A DNA stretch of 64,000 nt from Oscillospiraceae bacterium (GTDB lineage: Bacteria > Bacillota > Clostridia > Oscillospirales > Oscillospiraceae): positions 1 through 64,000 of the forward strand of contig CADBKO010000009.1 in NCBI GenBank assembly GCA_902795345.1, read 5' to 3'. Shown here piece after piece: positions 42,091 to 50,587 of the stretch. The notes beneath the pieces were generated by a model. It was given only the letters and a program-made list of their open reading frames with translations, made no database searches and was not told the DNA's origin. A program made the position numbers and the translations under genes. Every line of letters starts with the position of its first letter. Positions within the stretch are counted from its first letter, which is position 1.

Positions 42091-42696
42091 ATGCGCGAGA
42101 TTCCGGAAAGCGTCGTCGCCCTGCTGGGAGAAGACGCACTGAAAAGAGCTTTGGCGGAGGCCACGCCGGGGACGGCGCTGTGCACCGGCGTGGATATCCC
42201 CTTCTACCCCCGACTGAGCATCCGCTCTAATGCCCGTGCCCTTTGCATGCTGCTGCAAACGGAGGAGCAGGCCCATTTCTGGGAGCTGCTGAAGCTGTCC
42301 GGCCTGCGGCAAAGCGGCTGGAATGTTCGCCGGTTCAAGGGAGATACCGGCGCCCAGCGGCTCTGGGGGATCGTGCTGGGGCTGATGGAGCGTCCCCCGG
42401 CCCTGCTGGCCCTGGAGCCCATGAGCGGCATGAACGAGCGGGAGCGGGAGGGCTTCGCGGCCCTGCTCCGCCGCTGCGGGGAGGAGGGGATCCCCTTCAC
42501 CTATACGGCGGCGCGGCTCAAGGACGTGATGGATCTGGGGCTGCCCCAGCGCCTCCGCCTCGCCCTGCCCGGCGGCTGGCGGGAGACGGATACGGCGCAG
42601 GCGGAGGAGGCCCTGGCCGGGGAAGAAGAAAAGAACTGGAACAAGCTCCAGCTCCGCTGGGAGGAGGGAGAAGATGGGAAAGCATCTGAGGCATGA
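42091..42696 (+). CDS. Degenerate ABC-type ATPase lacking the Walker A motif
   Basis: I use the ATG at 42091, eight bases after AAGGAG. The 201-residue product follows the outline of an ABC transporter ATPase from the Q-loop on: DIPFYPRLSIRSNARALCML matches the Q-loop/NL segment, QRLWGIVLGLMERPPALLAL, then EPMSGMNERER matches the QRL...Walker B...D-loop segment, and EGIPFTYTAARLKDVMDLGL matches the H-loop segment. The P-loop is absent, the Walker B Asp-Glu is LEP, and the switch His is Ala. It therefore should not hydrolyse ATP. It overlaps the next gene, a membrane protein, by 23 bases. It may be a structural partner or a sensor built from an ABC subunit (inference). Confidence 0.7.
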   Translation: MREIPESVVALLGEDALKRALAEATPGTALCTGVDIPFYPRLSIRSNARALCMLLQTEEQAHFWELLKLSGLRQSGWNVRRFKGDTGAQRLWGIVLGLMERPPALLALEPMSGMNEREREGFAALLRRCGEEGIPFTYTAARLKDVMDLGLPQRLRLALPGGWRETDTAQAEEALAGEEEKNWNKLQLRWEEGEDGKASEA

Positions 42697-43618
42697 AGTC
42701 TATGTGCTCCTTCGCCGCTGGCCGGCGCTCCTGCTGATCCTGGCGGCCCTGATCGGCAATTACTGGCTGGGGGGCGTCAAAGTCGCCGGTACGGAACGGT
42801 ACAATCGACGGATCGACGCAAAGTGCTACTGGCTCATAAGCGGATCTGAGTTTCAGAGTACCTTGGAGTCTGATCGGTATTATATGAAATACACCCATCG
42901 TACAGAGGAAGATATTCTGAAAAGGTACGGGCTGGAAGAGGCGGAAGTTACGGAATTGGAGGATATTTTTCCGCTCCTGGCCGGAGCCCAGTACCGGCGG
43001 TGCCTCTGGTTTTTGGGAGGCCTACTCTTCCTGTGCATGATCCTGCCCCCGGTCCTGATCCGCGATCCGCTGAATTCCGGCGTTCCGGCGCTGGCCGCCA
43101 GGCTGACCCGATCCCGCCGGACGCCCGCTCTGGCAAAGATCATGGTTTATGATCTCTGCGTCCTGCTTATCAGCCTGATCTCCACCCTGATACAGATCGG
43201 GGTCTACGCCGGGAGCATCGTTTCCCAGGCGGGCTTTGCCTATGTGCTGGGCACCACGCTGCTGCGGCTGCTCATGGACCTGGCGGTGCTGTCCGTACCC
43301 CTGTATCTGGCCTTCCTCATCCGGCGCATCCCGGGACTGGTCGCCGTGGAAGCCGCCTACGGCGTCGTCTGCTATATCCTGAATGTGGCTGCCTGCAATT
43401 CCGACAAGCTGCTGCCCATCCCCATCCCGGCATACCTCCACGGCCTCCGTCCCCTTTGGCAGCAGGGCGGACCGGCAGGCTGGATCGTCCTTGCCGCCGC
43501 CGTCTCCGTCGTTTGGATCGTCCTCTTTACCGCCCTCTCCCTCCGGCGCTTCCATCGGGAAGGAGAAAAGCGCCTCGGCGTCCGGGAAGCGGCGGAGAGC
43601 CTGAAAGCGGCAAATTGA
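42674..43618 (+). CDS. Multi-pass membrane protein, ABC-2-like permease partner
   Basis: The 314-residue product begins inside the previous gene (ATG at 42674, after GAGGGAGAAG). It has six hydrophobic segments (about 17-30, 110-135, 148-175, 190-215, 225-245 and 265-290) and a large outside loop between the first two (about 35-110), the layout of ABC-2-type permeases such as those of bacitracin-resistance or lantibiotic-immunity transporters. No conserved motif gives a substrate. With the degenerate ATPase before it, it forms a pair under the BlaI-like repressor. It might sense or protect against envelope stress (inference). Confidence 0.75.
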   Translation: MGKHLRHEVYVLLRRWPALLLILAALIGNYWLGGVKVAGTERYNRRIDAKCYWLISGSEFQSTLESDRYYMKYTHRTEEDILKRYGLEEAEVTELEDIFPLLAGAQYRRCLWFLGGLLFLCMILPPVLIRDPLNSGVPALAARLTRSRRTPALAKIMVYDLCVLLISLISTLIQIGVYAGSIVSQAGFAYVLGTTLLRLLMDLAVLSVPLYLAFLIRRIPGLVAVEAAYGVVCYILNVAACNSDKLLPIPIPAYLHGLRPLWQQGGPAGWIVLAAAVSVVWIVLFTALSLRRFHREGEKRLGVREAAESLKAAN

Positions 43619-43712
43619 CCGCCGCAGCGCCCTGCGTTCCCCTGGGGGAAGGCGCCGGAAGGACGGATGAGGGGACCCCCGTCCCCCCGCGGGGAGATTC
43701 CCGGAAACCCTC

Positions 43713-43768
43713 TTGACAAAATAGGTCTATAATTATAGACTTATTACGTAAGACTATGGATATAGACC
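43713..43768 (+). promoter_or_regulatory. Promoter with BlaI-type operators upstream of the solute-binding lipoprotein
   Basis: TTGACA (43713-43718), 17-base spacer, TAGACT (43736-43741): the same geometry and -10 box as the blaI promoter. The dyad GGTCTATAATTATAGACT (43724-43741) contains a perfect 16-base palindrome, and AGACTATGGATATAGACC (43751-43768) is a second copy in the reverse sense. This links the transporter genes at 43802-47670 to the BlaI-like repressor. Confidence 0.8.
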
Positions 43769-43801
43769 CACGACACTGCCATAGTGGCAAGGAGGTCTGA
43801 A

Positions 43802-45940
43802 ATGAAAAAGATTTGGAAATCGGCGCTGCTGTCTTTGATTCTGCTCCTTCTGCTTTCCGCCTGCGGGAAGCCGGAGCCGCCCCAGCCCACGGCGGGGCCT
43901 TCCGCCGCCCCAGTCGAGACCCCTATCCCAGTGTCAGATACGCGCTATCTGCGCTACGACGTGACGGAGGAAGCCCAATTCGACCTCAGCTATGAGGACC
44001 ATTTCTTCACGGAGACCGAGCTGATCCTCCTGGGGAAGCGGAAGGGCGCGACTCTCCTCCTGCGCGTCCCCCTGGCGGGGGGCGACGCCGCGGAGCTGCC
44101 CCTGGACAAGGCGTATAAACAGGCTGCAGCCGGACCCGACTGCCTCTGGCTGGGGGACCGGATGGAGCTGGTCCGCCTGGACGCCGCCGGGCAGCAGACC
44201 CTGTCCCTGACCTTCCCGGAGCTGATCGAGGACCTTTTCTGCGACGAAACGGGCCGCCTCTATGTGGCCCACCGCAATTCCCTGACCCTGGTCAGCGATT
44301 CGGGGGAGAAGGAGAGCATCTCCTTGCCCAAGGACTACACCGGAGGCAGTCTCTGCCGCCTGGGCTCCAGGGAGATCGCGGTCTTTGCCTCCCGCATCAA
44401 AGGCCCTGTGGCACGGCTGCAGCGCGTCAGCAGCGGCGCACTCGTCCCACTGGACGTCGGAGACGCCAATATCGGGGTGCTGGCGTCGGGGGACGCTGGG
44501 GCGGACTTCTATTATCTGGAATCGAACTATATGGATCTCCTCAGCGAGGCCGGCCGGGTTTTCCGCTTTTCCGGCGGCGCGTCCACACCCATCTTCGACC
44601 TGGCCGGGACGAGCCGGGAGGGAAAGGTCCGGGGCTTCTGCCCCCAGGGGGCGGATTTCCTCCTGGTGTATGGGGGAGACGAAGGAACGGGCCTCCTGCG
44701 CTTTACTCCCACGGAGGCGGAAAAGAAAATCCTCACCGTGGCCCGGCTGAACAACAACCATTATATCACGGAGCTGATCTCCCGCTTCAACCGGGAAAAC
44801 CCGGAGTACTATCTGATCAACCGCTTTTATCTCGGCCTGGATACCGACCTGATGACGGAGATGCTGGAGCTGGACATCCTGGCGGGGGATCGGCCCGACC
44901 TGCTGGACACCATGCTTACGAATCTGGAGGTCTATGGGACCAAGGGCCTGCTGCGGGACCTCTATCCCATGATCGACGCGGACCCGACGATCTCCCGGGA
45001 GGACTTCGTGCCCTCCGTCCTCCGTGCCATGGAGACGGAAAACGGCGCGCTCTACCGCATGTGGCCGACATTCGAGCTTTACACCTGCATTGAACCGGCG
45101 GCGTATGTAGGAGATGCGGAGGGCTGGACCCCGGAGGATATGTACCGCATCATGGAGGAAAACTCGGAGCTGATCCTTTTCGGAAGGTCCAACGACGGCG
45201 CCCGCGCCTTGCTGAATTGGACGCTCACCGGCGTGATGGATCGTTTTGCGGATTTTGAAACGGGAGAACTGCGCTTCGACACACCAGAGTTTGTCGAATA
45301 CCTGGCCTTCCTCCGGGAGATGGTCGAGAGGGCCAGAAACTATGACGGCGGGGATGCTCTGCTGGGTATTTTAGCTGTTGGTTCAACTTCCGGCTTCTCC
45401 CGGGGCGTTACGAATGCCGAGCTGGCGGATTTGCGCATCATCGGCTTCCCCACCTGGGAGGGGACGGGCCTCCGCTGCACCGGGCTTTACAGCTTCTCCG
45501 TCTTCGACGGCACCGGAAATGAAGAGGATGCCTGGGCCTTTATCCGCTGGCTCCTCAGCGAAGAACTGCAGGAGGAAGCCGGCGGCCTGCCCATGCGCCG
45601 GAGTGTGCTGGAAGCGCAGCTGGAGGAGATCCGGAACGGCGCGCCGGAGACCACCGTCACCCAATTCGTTGACCCCATCGCTGCGGCCTCGGGCACGAAC
45701 ACGGAAACTGTGACCTACACCCTCCCGGCGGTGCCGCCCCTCACGGAGGAACAGCTTTCCACCATCCGGCGCTTGCTGGACGGCATCGACGGCGTTTATG
45801 AGGATACCATTCGCCATCCCTGCTACTTTATCATCTGGGAGGAGTGCGTCAATCTCTTTAAGGACGCAAAGACCCCGGAGGAGACCGCCAGGGCCATCCA
45901 GGACCGGCTGACCATCTATCTGGCGGAGCGGGCGTCATGA
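43802..45940 (+). CDS. Solute-binding lipoprotein with extra N-terminal domain
   Basis: The start ATG at 43802 follows AAGGAGGTCTGAA. The 712-residue product has a lipoprotein signal peptide with lipobox LLLSAC (Cys at about 20), a Pro-rich linker, an N-terminal domain of about 280 residues with propeller-like repeats (LRYDVTEEAQFDLSYEDHFF, ...GRLYVAHRNSLTLVSDSGEK), and a C-terminal type-1 extracellular solute-binding domain (about 315-690: ILTVARLNNNHYITELISRF, then FNRENPEYY, EDAWAFIRWLLSEELQEEAG). Solute-binding proteins of sugar ABC transporters are usually 400-450 residues, so the N-terminal module is an addition, perhaps a sensor or second binding unit. Its stop overlaps the start of the permease gene (ATGA). 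Confidence 0.88.
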   Translation: MKKIWKSALLSLILLLLLSACGKPEPPQPTAGPSAAPVETPIPVSDTRYLRYDVTEEAQFDLSYEDHFFTETELILLGKRKGATLLLRVPLAGGDAAELPLDKAYKQAAAGPDCLWLGDRMELVRLDAAGQQTLSLTFPELIEDLFCDETGRLYVAHRNSLTLVSDSGEKESISLPKDYTGGSLCRLGSREIAVFASRIKGPVARLQRVSSGALVPLDVGDANIGVLASGDAGADFYYLESNYMDLLSEAGRVFRFSGGASTPIFDLAGTSREGKVRGFCPQGADFLLVYGGDEGTGLLRFTPTEAEKKILTVARLNNNHYITELISRFNRENPEYYLINRFYLGLDTDLMTEMLELDILAGDRPDLLDTMLTNLEVYGTKGLLRDLYPMIDADPTISREDFVPSVLRAMETENGALYRMWPTFELYTCIEPAAYVGDAEGWTPEDMYRIMEENSELILFGRSNDGARALLNWTLTGVMDRFADFETGELRFDTPEFVEYLAFLREMVERARNYDGGDALLGILAVGSTSGFSRGVTNAELADLRIIGFPTWEGTGLRCTGLYSFSVFDGTGNEEDAWAFIRWLLSEELQEEAGGLPMRRSVLEAQLEEIRNGAPETTVTQFVDPIAAASGTNTETVTYTLPAVPPLTEEQLSTIRRLLDGIDGVYEDTIRHPCYFIIWEECVNLFKDAKTPEETARAIQDRLTIYLAERAS

Positions 45941-47670
45941 AGCCGAAATATAGAAGCCGCCGCAATAGCGGCGGCTTCCTTTTCCTCCTGCCCAGCCTTC
46001 TGGGGATCGGCTGCTTCTATCTCCTGCCCTTCCTCCTGATCGTGGGCTGGTCCTTTCTGGAGGACCCCTTCAAAAAGACCTTCGTGGGCTTTCAGAACTA
46101 TACGAATCTTCTGTATAACGCGGCCTTCCGCCTGGCCATGAAGAATACCCTGGCCTTCCTGGGCTCGGCGGTGGTGAGCGCCCTGGTCCTCTCCCTGGCC
46201 CTGGCCCTGGCGCTCCGGGCCCTGGTCCCCCGCTCGAGGCTTCTGCGTGCCGTGCTGCTCTTTCCCCTCACCGTCCCCGTGGTGACGGTGGTGCTGCTCT
46301 CTGCCCTCCTGCTGGACTGGTACGGGGTGGTGAATGGGTTGCGGGGACTGCTCCGGCTGGCCTCGGTGGACTGGCTGGATGGGATCCATGCCCGCCGGAG
46401 CATGCTGCTCCTCTATCTGTGGAAGCACTGCGGCCTCTATGCACTCCTGTTCCTCTCCGCCCTGGAGACCGTACCGGTGGAGGAGCGGGAGGCGGCGGCC
46501 CTGGATGGTGCGGGGAAAGCGCGTACCTTCCTCCATATCGAGCTGCCCCATCTGCTGCCCAGCTTCCTCTTTGTTTCCCTGGTGTGCCTCTTTTTCGGCT
46601 TCCGCTTCTTCCGGGAGATCGTCCTTCTGGAGGGGCGCTATCCCACCCCCTCCCTCTATATGCTCCAGCATTTCATGCGCAATGTCTTCGCCGTGCTGGA
46701 TTACCAAAAGCTCTGCGCAGCGGCGGTGCTGCTCTTTGGCCTGGCGGCCCTGGCTCTGGGCCTGCCCGCCGCGCTGCTGCGCAGGCGTTCCGGCGGAGTG
46801 GAGTTCCTCTCCCTCACCGCCGGAGGCATAGGCGCGGGAAATGGGAAGCATCCGGCCCTGGCCGCCGTTTTCATCGTCCTTTTGCTGCTCCCCGGCCTGG
46901 TGCCCACCTTGGTGACCCTGGTCCACTCCCTGGCCCCGGAGGCGGAGCTGGGCGCAAGGTATACCCGCATCCTCAAGCAGATCGGCTTTCAGGATGGGCC
47001 GGTGAAGCTGCTGCTGGTTCCCCAGGGGTTAACCCTTGCCCCTTACCGGGAACTGCTGGCGGGCAGTCCGCTCCTCGCCTCCTTCGGGCGCAGCCTCCTG
47101 TATACCCTGCCTGCCCTCATGGTGCAGCTGCCAGTGGCGGTGTGCGCAGCCTGGGGCTTCAGCCGCCTCCGGGGCAAGGGACGGGACGCCCTGCTCCTTC
47201 TGTATCTGGTGCTGCTCCTCCTGCCCTGGGAGGTGACCCTGGTGCCCAATTTCCTGGTGGCCCGCTTTCTGGGCTTCCTGGAGACCCCCTGGGCCGTGTG
47301 GCTGCCCTCCGTGTTCTCGCCCCTGCCGGTGTATTTGCTGACGAAGGAGCTTCAGCGCCTCCCCGCCGAGCTGCGGGAGGCGGCGGCTTTGGATGGGGCG
47401 GGGTCCCTGCGGACTCTGACGCAGGTGCTGCTGCCCAATCTGGGGCCCGCCTTGGCTGCCGTGTTGCTCCTGGATTTCATCGACCTGTGGAATGCGGTGG
47501 AGCTGCCCCGGACCCTTCTGCGCAGGCCGGAGCTGCAGCCCCTCTCCGTCACCCTGGCGTCGATCTCCCCGGAGGACCCTCTGGGCCCCATCTTCGCCGC
47601 TTCCTTTTTGTATATGCTCCCGCCCCTCCTGCTCTTTGCGCTGCTGTTCGGCAGAAAGGCGAAAAGATGA
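45937..47670 (+). CDS. Fused double ABC permease (MalF-like and MalG-like in one chain)
   Basis: The 577-residue product is two carbohydrate-type permeases joined head to tail. The first half (about 1-290) has six membrane segments and the EAA loop EEREAAALDGAGKARTFLHI (about 185). The second half (about 305-577) has its own six segments and the EAA loop ELREAAALDGAGSLRTLTQV (about 480). The EAA loops contact the ATPase subunits. Usually MalF- and MalG-type subunits are separate genes; a fusion fixes their stoichiometry. No ATPase gene is near, so it must use a shared MsmK-type ATPase. The gene overlaps the lipoprotein gene by four bases and ends before a terminator, so the operon has two genes. 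Confidence 0.9.
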   Translation: MKPKYRSRRNSGGFLFLLPSLLGIGCFYLLPFLLIVGWSFLEDPFKKTFVGFQNYTNLLYNAAFRLAMKNTLAFLGSAVVSALVLSLALALALRALVPRSRLLRAVLLFPLTVPVVTVVLLSALLLDWYGVVNGLRGLLRLASVDWLDGIHARRSMLLLYLWKHCGLYALLFLSALETVPVEEREAAALDGAGKARTFLHIELPHLLPSFLFVSLVCLFFGFRFFREIVLLEGRYPTPSLYMLQHFMRNVFAVLDYQKLCAAAVLLFGLAALALGLPAALLRRRSGGVEFLSLTAGGIGAGNGKHPALAAVFIVLLLLPGLVPTLVTLVHSLAPEAELGARYTRILKQIGFQDGPVKLLLVPQGLTLAPYRELLAGSPLLASFGRSLLYTLPALMVQLPVAVCAAWGFSRLRGKGRDALLLLYLVLLLLPWEVTLVPNFLVARFLGFLETPWAVWLPSVFSPLPVYLLTKELQRLPAELREAAALDGAGSLRTLTQVLLPNLGPALAAVLLLDFIDLWNAVELPRTLLRRPELQPLSVTLASISPEDPLGPIFAASFLYMLPPLLLFALLFGRKAKR

Positions 47671-47673
47671 ACG

Positions 47674-47714
47674 AAACAGCGGAGGCAGCCGAATGGCCGT
47701 CTCCGCTGTTTTCA
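47674..47714. terminator. Terminator between the permease and a convergent small gene
   Basis: AAACAGCGGAG (47675-47685 region) pairs with CTCCGCTGTTT (47701-47711), with an inner GGC/GCC pairing, followed by TTCAATCTT on the plus strand. The A-rich left flank lets it work in both directions. Confidence 0.8.
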
Positions 47715-47717
47715 ATC

Positions 47718-47948
47718 TTATGGCTCCTCACCATAGCTCCCGTACTGCTCTATGCGCTCGTTGACGGCGTCCACGGCATCCTGGGCCTGTGCCACCGGGT
47801 CCGGGGTCTGGGCCGTCGGGCTGCCCCCGCTGTTCCCTATGCCGAATGCGCCCATCTGGGCAGCGAAAAGCAGGGCGACGATGACGATCACCAGCAAAAT
47901 GACCACCAGCATCAGGCCGGAGCTGCGGCCCTGGTCGTTCCGGTGCAT
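47718..47948 (-). CDS. Small single-pass membrane protein
   Basis: The 76-residue product starts at an ATG with GGGGGACC shortly upstream. It has a short basic N-terminus (MHRNDQGRSSG), one transmembrane helix (LMLVVILLVIVIVALLFAAQ), a Gly/Ser-rich stretch and an acidic C-terminal helix (PVAQAQDAVDAVNERIEQYG). It has no recognised domain. It stands alone, convergent with the ABC permease and divergent from the 48098 gene. Such proteins are often regulators or stabilisers of larger membrane complexes, but nothing here fixes a role. Confidence 0.65.
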   Translation of the reverse strand: MHRNDQGRSSGLMLVVILLVIVIVALLFAAQMGAFGIGNSGGSPTAQTPDPVAQAQDAVDAVNERIEQYGSYGEEP

Positions 47949-48097
47949 GGCCGGTCCCCCTTTCCGAAGAAATCTGACGTCCCTATTCTACCACGTTCCC
48001 ACCGTCTTGTCACGGCTCGGGTTTCCGCCCGCTTGACAGACCGCCCCGCCTTGCCTTAAGATGGGACCATATTTTCATGGGAGGGGAGGATGGGCAT

Positions 48098-48754
48098 ATG
48101 GAGCGGACGAAGGAATTCCTGCGGGCTTTCACACCCCGGCGGCGGGTCATTTATCTCCTGGGCACCCTGCTTTTAGGCTGCGGCATCGCCATGAACACCA
48201 AGACCCAGCTGGGCATCGCCCCCATCCTCTCCGTGGCCTGGAACCTGAGCGAACTGTTCGGCATCCCGTTCAGCCTCATGAGCTTTTTCTACTACTGCTT
48301 CCTGATCCTTCTTCAATGGCTCCTCCTGGGCCGGGCCTTCGAGCCCATCCAGGCGCTGCAGCTCGTCGCCAGCTTCCTCACCAGCTTTTTCATCGGCATC
48401 TTCGGGCGTTTTCTGCCCCAGGCGGTCTCCCCGGTGGGGCGCGGCGCCATGCTCCTGGGGGCCATCGTCCTGACGGGCTGCGGCATCATCCTCTCCGTGG
48501 GGGCCCGCTTCGTGCCCAATCCGGGGGACGGTATGGCGTCCGCCATCGCCCGGCGCACGGGAAAGAGCCTGGGCCTCAGCAAGAATATCCTGGATATCTC
48601 CAGCTTCCTTCTGGCCGCGGCCCTGGGCTTCGTGTTTCGGGGCAGGCTCATGGGCGTCGGCGTGGGCACGGTAGTGACCATGCTCCTCACGGGGCGGGTG
48701 GTGGCCCTGCTGCAAAAGCCCCTCCTGCGCCTGGCAGGTCTCAGCGGAGAATAA
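48098..48754 (+). CDS. YczE/YitT-type integral membrane protein
   Basis: I use the ATG at 48098 (MERTKEFLRAFTPRRRVIYL); an earlier ATG at 48077 would overlap the ribosome site GGGAGGGGAGG. The 218-residue product has five to six membrane helices with the YczE/DUF6198 pattern: YLLGTLLLGCGIAMNTKTQL, GIAPILSVAWNLSELFG, and FVPNPGDGMASAIARRTGKS. In this family the glycine-rich GIAxN/GxxP repeats line the membrane core, and the function is unknown, though a transport role is suspected. A terminator follows directly. It is not clearly linked in function to its neighbours. Confidence 0.85.
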   Translation: MERTKEFLRAFTPRRRVIYLLGTLLLGCGIAMNTKTQLGIAPILSVAWNLSELFGIPFSLMSFFYYCFLILLQWLLLGRAFEPIQALQLVASFLTSFFIGIFGRFLPQAVSPVGRGAMLLGAIVLTGCGIILSVGARFVPNPGDGMASAIARRTGKSLGLSKNILDISSFLLAAALGFVFRGRLMGVGVGTVVTMLLTGRVVALLQKPLLRLAGLSGE

Positions 48755-48759
48755 GCAAC

Positions 48760-48789
48760 GGCCCGGAACCTGAAAAGGTTCCGGGCCGA
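48760..48789. terminator. Terminator between convergent genes
   Basis: CGGCCCGGAACC (48760-48771) pairs with GGTTCCGGGCCG (48778-48789) around TGAAAA. It serves the YczE-like gene and possibly the convergent SDR gene. Confidence 0.8.
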
Positions 48790-48814
48790 AAACACAGCTT
48801 CGCTTTGATATTTT

Positions 48815-49603
48815 TCAGCTGGTGGGGGAGACCTTGGAGTCCACGTGCATGCCCATGCCGGCGGTATGGGCGGAGACCTCGGAGGCCAGGTACAGGGCGG
48901 CGTTGGCCACTTCCTCGGGCTTGGCGTAGCGCTTGTCCATGGCGTAGTTGGAGGCCAGCATGGCCATGGCTTCCTCGTGGGTCATGCTGTCGCCGAAGAA
49001 GTCCTTCTCGATGCGCAGCATCATGGGGGTGTCCACGGGGCCGGGGCAGATATAGTTCACATGCACGCCCACGGGGCCCAGCTCCAGGGCGACGCACTTC
49101 GTAAGGCCGGCCACGGCGTACTTGGAGGAGACGTAGGCGCTGTTGGAGGCGGTGGGCTCGTAGGCGGCGGCGGAAGCGACGACCACCACGGAGCCGGACT
49201 GCTTCTCGATCAGGGTGGGAGCGGCGTACTTCAGGGTGAGCATGACGGCGAAGACATTGAGCATATAGGTCTGCTCAAAGAGCTCCAGGGTCATGTCCTG
49301 CACGGGATGGGCCTTGCCCTCGTAGCCCGCGTTGGGGATGATGACGTCCAGAGTGCCGAAGCGGGCCTTGGCCTGCTCCACGAAATTCTTGATGTCCTCT
49401 TCCTTGTTCAGGTCGGCCACGAAGCCGGCCACCTGGCCGGGGGCTGCGCCCAGGGTGGGGATGAGATCGTCGATCTTCTTCTGGCTGGTGGAGGAGAAGG
49501 CGACCTTCGCGCCTTCACCGAGGAACGCCTTGACGATGGCGGTCCCGATGCCGCCGGTGCCGCCGGTGACCAGAACGACTTTGTCCTTTAACTTGAGATC
49601 CAT
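48815..49603 (-). CDS. Short-chain dehydrogenase/reductase (SDR)
   Basis: The 262-residue classical SDR has the cofactor motif VVLVTGGTGGIGTAIVKAFL with GxxxGxG, the NAG motif VIIPNAGYEG, the catalytic Ser in VVVASAAAYEPTASN and the YxxxK pair in AYVSSKYAVAGLTKC, and the PGPVDTPM segment. It is an NAD(P)H-linked alcohol/ketone oxidoreductase with unknown substrate. Most classical SDRs read S-x12-Y-x3-K, which is kept here. The ATG is preceded by AAAGGAAGGAAC. It stands alone between a terminator and a MITE-like fragment. A role with the flavoproteins and esterases nearby in breakdown of plant or host-derived compounds is possible but not shown. Confidence 0.93.
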   Translation of the reverse strand: MDLKLKDKVVLVTGGTGGIGTAIVKAFLGEGAKVAFSSTSQKKIDDLIPTLGAAPGQVAGFVADLNKEEDIKNFVEQAKARFGTLDVIIPNAGYEGKAHPVQDMTLELFEQTYMLNVFAVMLTLKYAAPTLIEKQSGSVVVVASAAAYEPTASNSAYVSSKYAVAGLTKCVALELGPVGVHVNYICPGPVDTPMMLRIEKDFFGDSMTHEEAMAMLASNYAMDKRYAKPEEVANAALYLASEVSAHTAGMGMHVDSKVSPTS

Positions 49604-49685
49604 GTCTGTTCCTTCCTTTTGTGCGTCATATTACCAGCTGATGTTCAGCCACGCAACATCCTAGCACCTTATGTCCCATCTTGTC

Positions 49686-49750
49686 AAGGCAGCACCGCAT
49701 AATTCTGACAGCGCAAGGTATACCCCGCGAATCGTGCGTCGTTGCCTCAA
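49686..49750. repeat. Shortened MITE-like element
   Basis: Starts AAGGCAGCACCGCATAATTC and ends GTTGCCTCAA. Its left end matches the end of the 165-base element at 32584-32750, and its right end is a short inverted copy. The interior is mostly missing. Confidence 0.6.
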
Positions 49751-49824
49751 GCCTGACCGCCTGTTTGACCGCCTGTTTGCAGACAGCTGCCCGCAGCGCA
49801 GAACTGCGGGCGGCAAATGCTTCT

Positions 49825-50418
49825 TTATGCGCCCCGGTCCTCTCCGAAATAATGCCAGACCCGGAGTCCCAGTTCCGCCCCGGCCCGGATGTTGGCCTCC
49901 GCGTCGTCGATATACAGGGCCCCGGCAGGGTCGATGCCGTAGCGGTCCAGCAGCAGGCGGTAAAAGCTCTTGTCCGGCTTGCAGACCTTCTCCCGTGAGG
50001 ACACCGCTTCCCCGTCCAGCTCCTTCAAGGCCGGGAAGGCCTCTTTGGTGAAAGTGAAGGAGGGCTCGGCATAGTTGGTGAGGGCGTAGAGCTTTTTCCC
50101 CATCTCTTTCAGCGGGGCGATGCAGGCATACAGGGGCAGGGGTTCCATGGTCTCGGGAAAGCGGTAAAGGGCTTCCAGCACCATCTTCGCCCCGCCGGGC
50201 ACCCCCGCGGCCAGGGCGATCTCCTGGGCGATCTGCTCGTTGGGCTTCCGCCCCAGGTCGAATTCGCTCCAGCGGTGGACGGGACCGAACATGGCCTCCT
50301 TCAGGGCCTGGCGGTGCTCCCCGGGCAGCAGCAACGCCACCCGTTCCGGCTCGAAGGTCAGCAGCACCTTGCCCACGTCGAAAATGACCGTTCCGGCCTC
50401 CAGCAGTCTCTTGTCCAT
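49825..50418 (-). CDS. HAD-family hydrolase
   Basis: The 197-residue product has the four HAD motifs: nucleophile Asp in GTVIFDVGKVLLTFEP (motif I), Thr in KKLYALTNYAEPSF (motif II), Lys in SREKVCKPDKSFYRLLLDRY (motif III) and the acidic pair in ALYIDDAEANIRAGAELGLR (motif IV). The helical cap lies between motifs I and II, so it is subclass IA, close in outline to YihX/alpha-D-glucose-1-phosphate phosphatase-like enzymes and 2-haloacid dehalogenase-like proteins. It is a soluble phosphatase of unknown substrate. It lies downstream of the XRE-superoxide-reductase-like gene with a hairpin between them. Confidence 0.9.
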   Translation of the reverse strand: MDKRLLEAGTVIFDVGKVLLTFEPERVALLLPGEHRQALKEAMFGPVHRWSEFDLGRKPNEQIAQEIALAAGVPGGAKMVLEALYRFPETMEPLPLYACIAPLKEMGKKLYALTNYAEPSFTFTKEAFPALKELDGEAVSSREKVCKPDKSFYRLLLDRYGIDPAGALYIDDAEANIRAGAELGLRVWHYFGEDRGA

Positions 50419-50493
50419 CAGGGCCTGCCCCCGGCGCCCAAGCGCGCCGCGTCCTTTCTGCGTTCCGTTTTCATGTCCGGCTGCTCCTTTGCG

Positions 50494-50524
50494 GCAGCCC
50501 TCTCCCCGCAGGGGGGAGGGCTGC
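50494..50524 (-). other. Stem-loop between the XRE-SOR gene and the HAD gene
   Basis: GCAGCCCTC (50494-50502) pairs with GAGGGCTGC (50516-50524); the inside is C- and G-rich and can pair further. No T-run follows. It may be a weak terminator or an mRNA processing site. Confidence 0.45.
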
Positions 50525-50587
50525 GCCGAAATATGGGACCATCATAGCAGAAGGGCGCGCCCCTGTCGATACTTTCCGGGAAACGGT

